Positions 20,301 through 32,255 of a DNA stretch of 64,000 bases are shown here, one piece after another; positions within the stretch are counted from its first letter, which is position 1; each line of letters starts with the position of its first letter. The notes beneath the pieces were generated by a model. It was not told the origin of the DNA. It saw only the letters and a program-made list of their open reading frames with translations, and searched no databases. Source of the stretch: Bolinopsis microptera (lineage: Eukaryota; Ctenophora; Tentaculata; Lobata; Bolinopsidae); assembly GCF_026151205.1 (NCBI RefSeq), contig NC_087073.1:21974270-22038269 (forward strand). Reading direction: 5' to 3'. Position numbers and translations under genes: made by a program.

Positions 20301-23012
20301 AACACGTACTATACCAAACACGTACTATACCAAACACGTACTATACCAAACACGTACTATACCAAACACGTACTATACCAAACACGTACTATACCAAACA
20401 CGTACTATACCAAACACGTACTATACCAAACACGTACTATACCAAACACGTACTATACCAAACACGTACTATACCAAACACGTACTATACCAAACACGTA
20501 CTATACCAAACACGTACTATACCAAACACGTACTATACCAAACACGTACTATACCAAACACGTACTATACCAAACACGTACTATACCAAACACGTACTAT
20601 ACCAAACACGTACTATACAAAACACGTACCATACCAAACACGTACTATACCAAACACGTACTATACAAAACACGTACCATACCAAACACGTACTATACCA
20701 AACACGTACCATACCAAACACGTACTATACCAAACACGTACTATACCAAACACGTACTATACCAAACACGTACTATACCAAACACGTACTATACCAAACA
20801 CGTACTATACCAAACACGTACTATACCAAACACGTACTATACCAAACACGTACTATACCAAACACGTACTATACCAAACACGTACTATACCAAACACGTA
20901 CCATACCAAACACGTACTATACCAAACACGTACCATACCAAACACGTACTATACCAAACACGTACTATACCAAACACGTACCATACCAAACACGTACTAT
21001 ACCAAACACGTACCATACCAAACACGTACTATACCAAACACGTACTATACCAAACACGTACTATACCAAACACGTACTATACCAAACACGTACTATACCA
21101 AACACGTACTATACCAAACACGTACTATACCAAACACGTACTATACCAAACACGTACTATACCAAACACGTACTATACCAAACACGTACTATACCAAACA
21201 CGTACCATACCAAACACGTACTATACCAAACACGTACTATACCAAACACGTACTATACCAAACACGTACTATACCAAACACGTACCATACCAAACACGTA
21301 CTATACCAAACACGTACCATACCAAACACGTACTATACCAAACACGTACTATACCAAACACGTACTATACCAAACACGTACTATACCAAACACGTACTAT
21401 ACCAAACACGTACTATACCAAACACGTACTATACCAAACACGTACTATACCAAACACGTACTATACCAAACACGTACTATACCAAACACGTACTATACCA
21501 AACACGTACTATACCAAACACGTACTATACAAAACACGTACCATACCAAACACGTACTATACCAAACACGTACTATACCAAACACGTACTATACCAAACA
21601 CGTACTATACCAAACACGTACTATACCAAACACGTACTATACCAAACACGTACTATACCAAACACGTACTATACCAAACACGTACTATACCAAACACGTA
21701 CTATACCAAACACGTACTATACCAAACACGTACTATACCAAACACGTACTATACAAAACACGTACCATACCAAACACGTACTATACCAAACACGTACCAT
21801 ACCAAACACGTACCATACCAAACACGTACCATACCAAACACGTACCATACCAAACACGTACTATACCAAACACGTACCATACCAAACACGTACTATACCA
21901 AACACGTACTATACCAAACACGTACTATACCAAACACGTACTATACCAAACACGTACTATACCAAACACGTACTATACCAAACACGTACTATACCAAACA
22001 CGTACCATACCAAACACGTACTATACCAAACACGTACTATACCAAACACGTACTATACCAAACACGTACTATACCAAACACGTACTATACCAAACACGTA
22101 CTATACCAAACACGTACTATACCAAACACGTACTATACCAAACACGTACTATACCAAACACGTACTATACCAAACACGTACTATACCAAACACGTACTAT
22201 ACCAAACACGTACTATACCAAACACGTACTATACCAAACACGTACTATACCAAACACGTACTATACAAAACACGTACCATACCAAACACGTACTATACCA
22301 AACACGTACTATACCAAACACGTACCATACCAAACACGTACTATACCAAACACGTACTATACCAAACACGTACTATACCAAACACGTACTATACCAAACA
22401 CGTACTATACCAAACACGTACTATACCAAACACGTACTATACCAAACACGTACTATACCAAACACGTACTATACCAAACACGTACTATACCAAACACGTA
22501 CTATACCAAACACGTACTATACCAAACACGTACTATACCAAACACGTACTATACCAAACACGTACTATACCAAACACGTACTATACCAAACACGTACTAT
22601 ACCAAACACGTACTATACCAAACACGTACTATACCAAACACGTACTATACCAAACACGTACCATACCAAACACGTACTATACCAAACACGTACTATACCA
22701 AACACGTACTATACCAAACACGTACTATACCACTATACCAAACACGTACTATACCAAACACGTACTATACCAAACACGTACTATACCAAACACGTACTAT
22801 ACCAAACACGTACTATACCAAACACGTACTATACCAAACACGTACTATACCAAACACGTACTATACCAAACACGTACTATACCAAACACGTACTATACCA
22901 AACACGTACTATACCAAACACGTACTATACCAAACACGTACTATACCAAACACGTACTATACCAAACACGTACTATACCAAACACGTACTATACCAAACA
23001 CGTACCATACCA
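17307..23012. repeat. 16-bp minisatellite, about 356 copies
   Basis: Head-to-tail copies of ACGTACTATACCAAAC over 5.7 kb. Variants: ACGTACC for ACGTACT, ACGTTCT, and CTATACAAAAC. One short unit at about 18937 and an irregular CTATACCACTATACC at about 22729 interrupt the period. Because 16 is not a multiple of 3 and the unit lacks stop codons, all three plus-strand frames stay open and read the same 16-residue repeat; this is not evidence of a protein. The seed CAAACACGTACT is present once in the paralogous segment at about 13122. Confidence 0.97.
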
Positions 23013-24287
23013 TTACCAACCGGATAATCTTATATAGTTCTGTCTCTATAATCTATATAGTGCGGGAATCGTCCTACTATACCCCTAGATACCTCGCAAT
23101 TTTCAGATGTAATAGCAGATAATTCAGGGGAGTATCAACTTAGGAATGATTTTCTGTGCGCCACAGTCAGAATTTGAAAGGTATCATAAATTTCAATACT
23201 TAAGTAGTACTAGTAGTACCGTACAGTTAAAGTTTGCCGAAGGCAAACATTTTTGAACATTTTGCTCGTGCAAAACGCCGGAAGCAATTTGGCAATAGAG
23301 ACACTTCGAACTATGCTTACACTGTACACCATCAAAATTTTTCTAAAAAAATATAACTTTACTAGTATATCAATATGGTGTTTTCAAGGGTCACTTGGCG
23401 GAAAAAGTCACCGAAATTATGGCAATCAACATCATAGTTCATGAGCTAGTCCCCGCCAACATGAGAAACTTGTTCCAGCCTCTGAGCCTATAGATATTAC
23501 GGTAAATCGTGTTGCCAAGGACATTATCCGACGTTGTTTTAGTTCATATTACTCAGGGAAGGTAATGAAACAGTTCATTTACTGAAATAAAAAAACGTCA
23601 AAAAAATGAAAAAGATTCGGAATTTTGATGGTTTTGAATTGTGAATGCCTTCTAGCGTTCATATTGATGTCCGTTCATAATTATGTCCGTTCATTTAATG
23701 TCCGCCCAAACAAGGTCTGATAAGGTATAAAATGATGATGTAACATTAACAAGGTTACATAGCATAGGAGCATAATTCAAGTATGCAGAGTGCAGAAAAA
23801 TATTACTTCTATTATCTTGCCAAATTTATCGTCGATAACCGATATTATCGCGATAATTTTGAAAAATGTATTGATTATCGCAATAAAAAATATTGTACAG
23901 ATAATAGCAACCCTATCCCAAACTACCACCACCAACCAGGTACAAGGTTTACAAATACAATGTTTACAAAGGGTCATGTTGAAAACATGTTTCAACAATT
24001 ATACTTTTCGTAGAATGGTAGGTGGAAAAAGTACCGCGGCAACGTATGAGCTTAACTGTACCGATAAATGAGACGCACAGCAAAGCTTCAGTGCAACATC
24101 TTAAGTCGTTACTAGTTTATGGCAAGCCTAATCGAGTTACTAGATCACACATTTAATAAAGGAATCTTAATTGCACCAACATTCCTAATTTAGAATTAGT
24201 GTCATATATATATCAAATAATGTTTTTAATTTTTCGGTATACATTTTTCCACATTTATAGTTACACTATACCCGGCATCTTGATCAC
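23013..24287. other. No gene recognised; contains GATAAT-type repeat
   Basis: After the array comes the inverted TATATAGT fragment (about 23030-23065), then AT-rich sequence. About 23820-23915 repeats the ATTATCGCGATAAT motif seen at 11735 in the opposite orientation, ending GATAATAGCAACCCTA. Short ORFs have no recognisable domains. Confidence 0.4.
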
Positions 24288-24295
24288 AAAAATAG

Positions 24296-24416
24296 TTACC
24301 TGAGGACCCCAGGCTATTATGTTCATTAACATAATAGAATATTATTAACATAATAGAATATTATTATTGGCCGAATATAGATTTGGCGGAATGACAGGCT
24401 GAGCGCGGCCCAGTAA
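24296..24416. mobile_element. hAT-like MITE, family A copy
   Basis: 121 bp, TTACCTGAGGACCCCAGGCT to GCGCGGCCCAGTAA. Exact 8-bp duplication AAAAATAG at 24288-24295 and 24417-24424. The interior has an AT-rich internal repeat (AACATAATAGAATATTATT) not present in shorter copies. Confidence 0.85.
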
Positions 24417-24447
24417 AAAAATAGCGTTAGAGATATATTATAACATA

Positions 24448-24516
24448 TTACCTGGGGATTTTATTTTCATAAATAGCTAGATTCGGCGAAATGACAGGCT
24501 GAGCGCCGCCCAGTAA
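24448..24516. mobile_element. hAT-like MITE, family A copy
   Basis: 69 bp, TTACCTGGGGATTTTATTTT to GCGCCGCCCAGTAA, only 31 bp after the previous copy. The flanks (ATAACATA and ATAAATAT) do not form a clean duplication, so it may be older. Confidence 0.72.
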
Positions 24517-24813
24517 ATAAATATTATGTTAGACTTGTTATTTAAAGACATAATATGTTAGCTTAAGTGGAAAAGCGTAGCATAATCTGATTCACTTTCA
24601 GATCTCTAGGTGTTGCACTGTTCAGTATTGCAACTGCAAATATTACGTTTTAAAGATGTCTCTTCCCGAGGATTGTGATCGTCAAGTGAGGCTTCGCCTG
24701 TCCTGCCTCATTTGTAATCACTGGCTGCTTGGCTGCGTAGTTAATTTGATTCATTCTTTCTCCTTAGCCTATAGATATTTATTCGATGCTATACGATCGA
24801 ATGTTAGTTTCGT

Positions 24814-24926
24814 TTGTATCACGTTGTGACTCCCACGGTCGTTTCACTATAGTGAAAACTTTAGAGCTTTTACGATACAGGGGGAGCCGCGCACGAGTGC
24901 GCGGCGGGTCATACAACGTATGACAA
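24814..24926. mobile_element. hAT-like MITE, family B copy 2
   Basis: 113 bp from TTGTATCACGTTGTGAC to CATACAACGTATGACAA, with an exact 8-bp duplication AGTTTCGT at 24806-24813 and 24927-24934. Contains the GCCGCGCAC/GTGCGCGGC hairpin with loop GA, where copy 1 has TC, so the two copies lie in opposite orientation or have mutated. Confidence 0.78.
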
Positions 24927-24934
24927 AGTTTCGT

Positions 24935-25449
24935 AAGGTTAGTTAAAGAACTGCTGACCTAACGAGAGCCGAAGGCACGAGTTTTGATTTTGTCAGCAGT
25001 TTTATATGTTATAATATACTTACAGCACGGCTCAAGATCACGGTGATATTTACCGTTTGCGACCAAACATTTGAAATTTCGAGTTAATTAAGAAGTCGAA
25101 AATACCGAAAAACTGATTTTTCACACCTTCTAAAGTGTTCATTGTCGAATGAGAGGCCTTCCATTTGACAGGTAGCGTGCAGGACATTTGGGCATCTGGC
25201 ATGGGTATCACGTGGCAATTTCTTAACATACCAATCACCAATGGATGCTTGGTGTTGGTCATGTGACCTCCGTTATAAACGTATTGTAGGTTTACAACCT
25301 ACCAGGACGCGCGCCGAGTTGGACTGATCGTCGACGGTCCAATATATGGAAAAGATATTTTACGAGTATCACCCGTTAATAAACGTACTGTATTTTCATA
25401 AGTATCAATGACAGGCGAGCTACAGGCGTACGAGTAAAAGGAAATAACT
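24935..25449. other. No gene recognised
   Basis: Holds a small hairpin GTAGGTT-TAC-AACCTAC at about 25286-25302, shared in inverted orientation with about 26458-26480. No coding evidence. Confidence 0.35.
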
Positions 25450-25729
25450 CAGGAAACCTTACCGTTAGGGGCCTAACTTCGGAAGTAAAAGAAATAGAAA
25501 CGTCTGGTTTTCAACAAAATGTCCGTCTCGTAAAACTAAAGTTGGCTCAATGTAGATTTTGAATTATCGCGAAAATGGAAAAGTCTTATTTTAGGCCTTA
25601 TAAAACTGCGCAACTTTAACTTTGCGGATTCTTGTTCTCTGATTGGCTGAATCGTATCACATGGTACGTGGTACAATTCACAATTGCATTCTTGGAATAA
25701 TTTAAGCGTGCAAATGCAATGAACTAACG
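25450..25729. mobile_element. Family C element, partial copy
   Basis: Starts near GGAAACCTTACCGTTAGGGG, shares GTCTGGTTTTCAACAAAATG and the CTGATTGGCTGAAT tail with the next copy, but lacks the right terminal repeat. It abuts a full copy at 25730. Confidence 0.55.
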
Positions 25730-26178
25730 CCCAGAAACCCTTACTGGTAGGGGCCTAACTTCGAAAATAAAAAAGATAGAAACGTCTGGTTTTCAACAAA
25801 ATGTTCGCCTTTCAAAAATAACGTTCCCCCCCCCCCCCCCCCCCCCCCAGGGGGAAAATTCAAAACAATGTAGATTTTGAATTATCGCGAAAAGTCTTAT
25901 TTTGGGCCTTATAAAAGTACACAGCTTTAACTTTGCGGATTCCTGTACTCTGATTGGCTGAATTGTGTCACGTGCTAGCTGTTTGAACAGTGGAATGCGC
26001 CACGCGTGCAAATCATGCTTGATGTCGCGCGCGAGGTCGAGCCGTCTGTTTAAATTAAACCAACTTTAGTACCACCACCAGCCAGTAACTTTTCCTGGGC
26101 GAGCGCGCGCGGAGTTCAACAAGCTGTGAAAAGGCGATCACCCTGCAGTAATATCGCTAGCCGGTAAGGTCTGCTGGG
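25730..26178. mobile_element. Inverted-repeat element, family C copy 3
   Basis: 449 bp from CCCAGAAACCCTTACTGGTA to GCCGGTAAGGTCTGCTGGG; the ends are inverted repeats. A run of more than 20 C residues at about 25826-25848 interrupts the interior. Non-coding. Confidence 0.6.
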
Positions 26179-26212
26179 AAAACTCTCAGTCTTATAATCA
26201 ATGGGTAAAGTG

Positions 26213-26293
26213 TTACCTGAGGACCCCAGGCTATTATGTTCATTAACATAAATAAAGATTTGGCGGAATGACAGGCTGAGCGCGGCCCAGTAA
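26213..26293. mobile_element. hAT-like MITE, family A copy
   Basis: 81 bp, TTACCTGAGGACCCCAGGCT to GCGCGGCCCAGTAA, with an exact 8-bp duplication GTAAAGTG at 26205-26212 and 26294-26301. Confidence 0.87.
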
Positions 26294-26511
26294 GTAAAGT
26301 GTTAAAAGTAGCATGATGATAGTGATAGGTAGTGCGCCATCGACAGTGAGCCGCGCGTGCCGACTGTAGGATGGTGTTTTAGCGTTAATTTCGGCCAGCA
26401 TAAAAATTCTTAACAGGTGATACTTGTAAAATATTTGTTCCAACTCGGCGAGCGTCCTGGTAGGCTGTAAACCTACAACATACAAAGATATATTTGAAAA
26501 AAAATGCGTAT

Positions 26512-27313
26512 TGAGTAATAAGCGCCATGAGTTGGCACAAAATTTTTTGTCTCTGATTTTGATAAATTTGGTACCAAAAGTTGCCTCTAAGTGTGAATAA
26601 TGAAAATTCACCGTGTAGCACGATAACGTTGAGTTGTATGTGGGCCTTTTGTGCATCGCAACAGTGTAAAAAGGACGAAAAATGGGTAATTTATTGCTTA
26701 AAATGCCTATAACTCCTAACATATTGAATATTTTGAAATAATTCATACAGGATCGTAATGAGCTTAGTCGGACGCAACTTCTAGTACCAAAATTATAATA
26801 TTTGAAGCACAAAAATTTTCAAAAATTTGGTCAAAATTTCACACAAGGGTTGTAGCGCAATGCACTACTGGGTCGCGCCGCGCATCAAATAATTCTTCGG
26901 TAGATCGGCGAAATGCACCACTGTGCCTCACCGAGCTGTGAAGGATTGACATCGTGAATCAAACACAAGGGGGGACCCTTGTGTTCAGATTACAGATTTT
27001 TAAAAATAATTTTTCTTTAAATCTTAAAATATTAGTACCAAAAGTTTGGTCTCGATGAGCTTATTTGTTATTACGATGCCATAATAATTACGTGATAATA
27101 ACTGAAAATTTGAAAGTTATAGGCCAAAAACTAAAAATTTGCGCGAAAAAAGCACGCGCGGCGAACAAGCGCCGTGTCGGTGTAGCATTTTTAGCGAAAA
27201 TTGCTACACGGTGGATTTATTTTATTCACATTTTTAGACAACTTTTGGTACCAAATTTATCGAAATCGGAGAAAAAAGTTCTGTGCTCGCGCTTGGCGCT
27301 TATTACACTGACT
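26512..27313. repeat. Degenerate long inverted repeat
   Basis: The left part (about 26512-26815) and right part (about 27005-27313) are imperfect inverted repeats: AATTTGGTACCAAAAGTTG with GTGTAGCACG on the left against CAACTTTTGGTACCAAATTT with TGCTACACGG on the right, and matching GGCGCTTATTAC ends. The spacer is about 190 bp. Likely an old foldback transposon; no coding region. Confidence 0.6.
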
Positions 27314-27329
27314 ATAACCTTCCCATGAT

Positions 27330-28270
27330 CCAATTTTAACAAAATTGGTAAGCTTTTAGCTTACTCATATACTTACAATTTTAATTTACTACTAGAGTTG
27401 TAATTGTAGGGTGTCTTTTAGAGGTACAAAAAATTTTCCGCTCACAGCGATAAGTGATTTGGACCTTAACCTTATCAACACTCCTAAACATTAAAAGGTC
27501 ATGGAGTGCTTGTTAAGTGGTGGTCTAAACTGCTTTTTGTTGTGATGTGAATTTGTGGATTTTATTCTCAGTTGACCATTTATATAGTATGTTACCTTTT
27601 CCGTGATCTATTTCTTTGGTTGTATTGGGACAGTTGTATTTTACTATTTTGTTTTCTATATTCTTTCAGACTTTTACTCAAGTCTAGTTATACAGATTAC
27701 TTTGTCATATTTTATTGGACTAAGGTGTAGTATTGCCAGATCCCAGTCCAATTTGTAATCGTGGTCCGGTAGTTTCATTGTGTCCTAATATATTGCAAAG
27801 GGTTTTATTTTTTACCCAGGTTTTTTTTAATTTGTACCGTTTTTATTACATTTTAGGGTGTCTAATCTTATAGAGTTAGACAACTACCCTTGCTGAATTT
27901 ATCTGTATATATTGTTTGATTTTCTAATGTTTGGGGGAAAATAAAAGGTCTTGTATACCGATATAGAGAGGCATGGTAGAGAGGTATTGCCTTTAAAGAG
28001 GTAGCTATACTGGAACATTTTTACTTTCAGATTGTATGTAGTATTATTCTCCTTCAATTCCCACACTCTCTCTAAGATAGCTCTGTGCTGTTTCTCAGTT
28101 TATTGTGATTGAAGGAACTTGTGTGGGAATTGAACTTAAAAGTGTTTTTATTCGACCTTTGTGCTTGTGTGATGTGTTGTAGTTATATACTGAGTTCCAG
28201 TGTTGCTTCTTGAATGTCTGCTGGTTGTAGCCACAGGACAGCTGTTTTAGTGGACTGTCTGTTGGCTCAT
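27330..28270. other. No gene recognised
   Basis: T-rich sequence with no ORF of note and no clear repeat. Confidence 0.35.
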
Positions 28271-28274
28271 TGCA

Positions 28275-28400
28275 CCAGTGGCGTAACAAAGGGCGGCATA
28301 TCCTATCTAAAATCACCTAATTTGTCCAATTTTACGTTTCTACTAAGAAGGAGGGGCGCTTTTTTTGGCAGGGGGGGGGGGGGGGGTAACTCCATATCAG
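28275..28400 (+). repeat. Possible DNA-transposon terminus
   Basis: CAGTGGCGTAACAAAGGGCG resembles the CAGTGGCGTA-type ends of many animal DNA transposons. It is followed by a poly-G run near 28371-28387. A matching inverted end is not found downstream, so only a fragment is supported. Confidence 0.35.
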
Positions 28401-28819
28401 GAGTTACCAGCTCCTAATATGGTCAGTTGCTGAACTAAGGTCCAAGATTTTCAAAATCGAATTAAAAATCATTAAAGGCCTGTCTCCAAATTCTGGTTCT
28501 AGAGTTCTCTTCTAACTGATCCTAAGAACATATCCTGAAAGTTTGAGGGTGATTGCTCAAAAAATGTAGAAGAAGATTTTCAGAACGCGTGATTGAAAAT
28601 CGCTCGCGCAATACAATTACACATAAGCGCTGACCTTTGACCAGCGATAATTTCGGCTAGGAACAATATTTTTCCATGGGACCAAAAGCAGCTGATCGAT
28701 ATCACTCCCCTCTTCAGAAACAACTATAAAGTCGATTTCGAGAGAATTTTGATGAAGACCCCCGGCCCCCTTAAACTTCTCCTCATGCAGGATATGCTAG
28801 ATAGTCTTGATCATTTTGT

Positions 28820-29035
28820 TTAATGATATTCGTAAGTGATTGAGCATTGATCTATAGAGTGGGTTATTGTTGGGTTTTCTGTACAGGAGCACTTTACATT
28901 GGCAAGTTCAGGCTCAAGTCTGACATTTATAATTATGGTCCCAACCGTGATCTTTGACCCATCCTCTTTAAAAAAACTGATTATATTTGTTTTCTGATTC
29001 AGTTCATAATTAACAATTTTTTTGCCATACTCCAT
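28820..29035 (-). CDS. Hypothetical 71-residue ORF
   Basis: A complete ATG-to-TAA ORF of 71 codons with mixed composition (KEDGSKITVGTIIINVRL, then ANVKCSCTENPTITH). I recognise no family. It has no signal peptide or membrane helix and could be an exon of a longer gene or a chance ORF. Included only because its composition is more protein-like than its neighbours. Confidence 0.2.
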   Translation of the reverse strand: MEYGKKIVNYELNQKTNIISFFKEDGSKITVGTIIINVRLEPELANVKCSCTENPTITHSIDQCSITYEYH

Positions 29036-30160
29036 TTACTACTAAATGATCAATTAACTATTTACTATTTTTGAAAATTATCCTGTAAAAACAAGGAATG
29101 GAGAAATGTTATCATCAGGTTATATAACGCATGTTCTGTCGCGCAACAAACCATTCACCAGTAGTAAATATGAATTGTGAGGGATCATGCTACACAGAGA
29201 GGAAGAAGATTAAGAGAAAACGTATTCTTTTACACACATTTTTAACTGCTGTTTAACCAGCTTTTTCTTCTTTTTTGTTAACAATAAATTAACAATTATA
29301 GTTAACGAAGTGATTTAATAAAAATGATAAGTAAAAGACTATCTTTCACAGTTCACTAAAATGCTATGCAGGGAATGCTTAGAATTTTGAGAGTTTTTAA
29401 GTTCTGATATTCTGATCGATTTTAAGCCTATCCTTGGATTGTATGCACGATTTGGTTGTGATGGATGTGGAATTGCATAATTTGCTGTATATGTTCTGCA
29501 TTTGTATGTTTAATTTGGCCATCAAAACCAGAGAAGATACTGGTTCTCGGTTGTTTTCTAACTCATGCTGTGTGCTAGCCCCTTGCTCCTTTCTTCTCTG
29601 GACCCCTCTCAAAATTACAGTGATCACCTTACTTAACAGCATATCTTCTCTCCTTGAGGTACAATTGTTTGTCGATTCAACTGTTTAGTCCAATCTTGTA
29701 AGTTGTATATCACTTTTAATTTATGCACATTATTCAATCTGACATTCTGAATGGTCTCTGTTCGGTATTTACCCTGTTTTTATTGCTGCTATCTGCTAGC
29801 ACGGTAACGCACTGACTAATGTCGTGATTTTGGTATTTGCTGGTGTTGAAATTTGGAATACTCTCCCTCTCCCTTGTAATGTCACCATACTGTTCAAAGT
29901 TCAAACTGTCTGCTCTTTGAATCAGGACTGCTAGAAATCTCGACATGTCAAAAATAGCAGACATCACAGCTAAATCCCAGGTTAGAGTTGACAATGAGCT
30001 TATGAACTACTACAAACTAACTGTGATGTCGCATTTAGGACTACTCTATGTGATTACTGGACCCACACATACGTCAACTGGTGAAATGTTCGACTGATCG
30101 ATAATATTGCAAACTTTAGTTACATTGTGCGTTAGTAGAGATGATAAGAAGTAGCAGCAG
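29036..30160. other. Weak ORFs only
   Basis: Two modest minus-strand ORFs (29397-29642 and within 29734-29994) and a 50-codon plus ORF near 29945 overlap or adjoin. None has a recognisable domain, and splice signals are not convincing, so I call no gene. Confidence 0.3.
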
Positions 30161-30424
30161 TAGTACTACTGGTAGTACTGGTAGTACTGGTAGTACCGGT
30201 AGTACTACTGGTAGTACTGGTAGTACTGGTAGTACTGGTAGTACTGGTAGTACGGGTAGTACTGGTAGTACTGGTAGTACTGGTAGTACTGGTAGTACTG
30301 GTAGTACTGGTAGTACTGGTAGTACTGGTAGTACTGGTAGTACTGGTAGTACTGGTAGTACTGGTAGTACTGGTAGTACTGGTAGTACTGGTAGTACTGG
30401 TAGTACTGGTAGTACTGGTAGTAG
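30161..30424. repeat. 9-bp minisatellite, GGTAGTACT, about 29 copies
   Basis: Head-to-tail GGTAGTACT units. The period is a multiple of three, which produces Gly-Ser-Thr on one strand and Val-Leu-Pro on the other; these translations are artefacts. Confidence 0.95.
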
Positions 30425-30800
30425 CAGCAGGTCTCGCGTGTTCTTTCTGAATTGTTTCATTTTGTGCTGCAACGACACTGATAATTTTAACCTGTTTTTC
30501 TTACAATTGACATAATCATTATTCATAGAAACCTCTTTGTTACAATATCAAATAGAAACTGGTATTGGTATTCAGTCGAGAATAAGTCATAAATCCATAG
30601 AAACAAACCCTCGAACTTAATCTGACGTGCATCTGTCTGTATACGACTGAACACCCTGCCAACCAATCAGAGAGCAGTATTAGCACCACCTGATCCAAGT
30701 CAACCAATCAGAGCATAGTATCTGACACAGGCATTTGAACTATTCCGAACTGCCCACCAGACTACTGTACAATATTTGTCTGCTGCAGATTTGGCATTAC

Positions 30801-31035
<235 letters not shown>

Positions 31036-31903
31036 ATATATGCTCCCCTTCTTTGTATTAAATATGATGTTTTAACAGTGCTTTAGAGAACTTTTAACAT
31101 TTCTCGCAAGCTTATCAACTTGTTTTTGAGAGTCCGTTCTAAACCTGCTCTTCCTACCGCTTACCTATCTACCTATTGCTTACTTGGAGTGGAATTTCTA
31201 GAATTTTAAATCGTGTAAAAGTTGCAGTGTAATTCGATTGCCTTGCTTTCTTCGGTACCACTGAAATGTTAGGTATTTTAAGATTTGGTTACCCGAGAAA
31301 AACACGTTGACATTTCTCAAAAATTGTAGAATTTACGTTCTTTGAAATGCGATCTATTGCTTTTTGACTTATTATCCGAAACTGCTGTGTATCGAATCAT
31401 ATCAGATCTGAAGGAATGTTGCTTGTGTTGGTGGTGATTTGCATCAAATTGAGTTTAGTTGGGCGTGTATCACTTAAATCACTTTGTTTAGAACCCCTCA
31501 TCACTATGTTGCTATGTTCATTTGGTCTTGTCCAGGAGGGACTTGACTGTCTACTTCTGATGAGTCAACCGGTAAAATGCAAATAGCTATCATTCCTTTA
31601 ATCAAATGACAGATATCTGTAAATATGAGCTATGTGTTAGGTTACTAGAAATAGGAGACAGCTGTAAATTACACGGTCTCAGAGGAAGAACCCCTGAAAC
31701 CAGACTATTAGTTTCCTTCACACTTGATCTAGTTTGCAGGATATTTGATCCATGTACCAGTGCTCCCTGATAGGACCGCTAATTGGGTAGAACTTGTGTA
31801 CAATGTACATACATAGTGTAATACAAACCTACAGTTTATCATATAATAAACCTTTTCGGAGAATTAGTAAATTTAATTTGCACTTTGTCTGAAAAGGTGG
31901 TGC
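31036..31903. other. No gene recognised
   Basis: Non-repetitive AT-rich sequence 5' of the Tg1/WAP gene. It may contain that gene's upstream exon or promoter, but none could be picked out. Confidence 0.3.
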
Positions 31904-32255
31904 TTTAGTCTGTGTGGATTCTGGAACTCTAGTCTGTGTGGAACTCTAGTCTGTGTGGAACTCTAGTCTGTGTGGAACTCTAGTCTGTGTGGAACTCTAG
32001 TCTGTGTGGAACTCTAGTCTGTGTGGAACTCTAGTCTGTGTGGAACTCTAGTCTGTGTGGAACTCTAGTCTGTGTGGAACTCTAGTCTGTGTGGAACTCT
32101 AGTCTGTGTGGAACTCTAGTCTGTGTGGAACTCTAGTCTGTGTGGAACTCTAGTCTGTGTGGAACTCTAGTCTGTGTGGAACTCTAGTCTGTGTGGAACT
32201 CTAGTCTGTGTGGAACTCTAGTCTGTGTGGAACTCTAGTCTGTGTGGAACTCTAT
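31904..32255. repeat. 17-bp minisatellite, about 20 copies
   Basis: Nearly perfect units of GGAACTCTAGTCTGTGT, in the 5' flank of the Tg1/WAP gene, about 0.75 kb before its signal-peptide exon. Confidence 0.96.

Noticed and set aside
17263-23037. A 1,924-codon ORF of a 16-residue repeat
   Set aside because: All plus frames are equally open because the 16-bp unit has no stop codon. It coincides exactly with the tandem array and has no promoter, splice or domain evidence.
26243-26812. 189-codon minus-strand ORF
   Set aside because: It starts inside a MITE and runs through one arm of an inverted repeat; its composition is not protein-like.
30116-30526. ORFs rich in GST or VLP repeats
   Set aside because: They are translations of the GGTAGTACT minisatellite.
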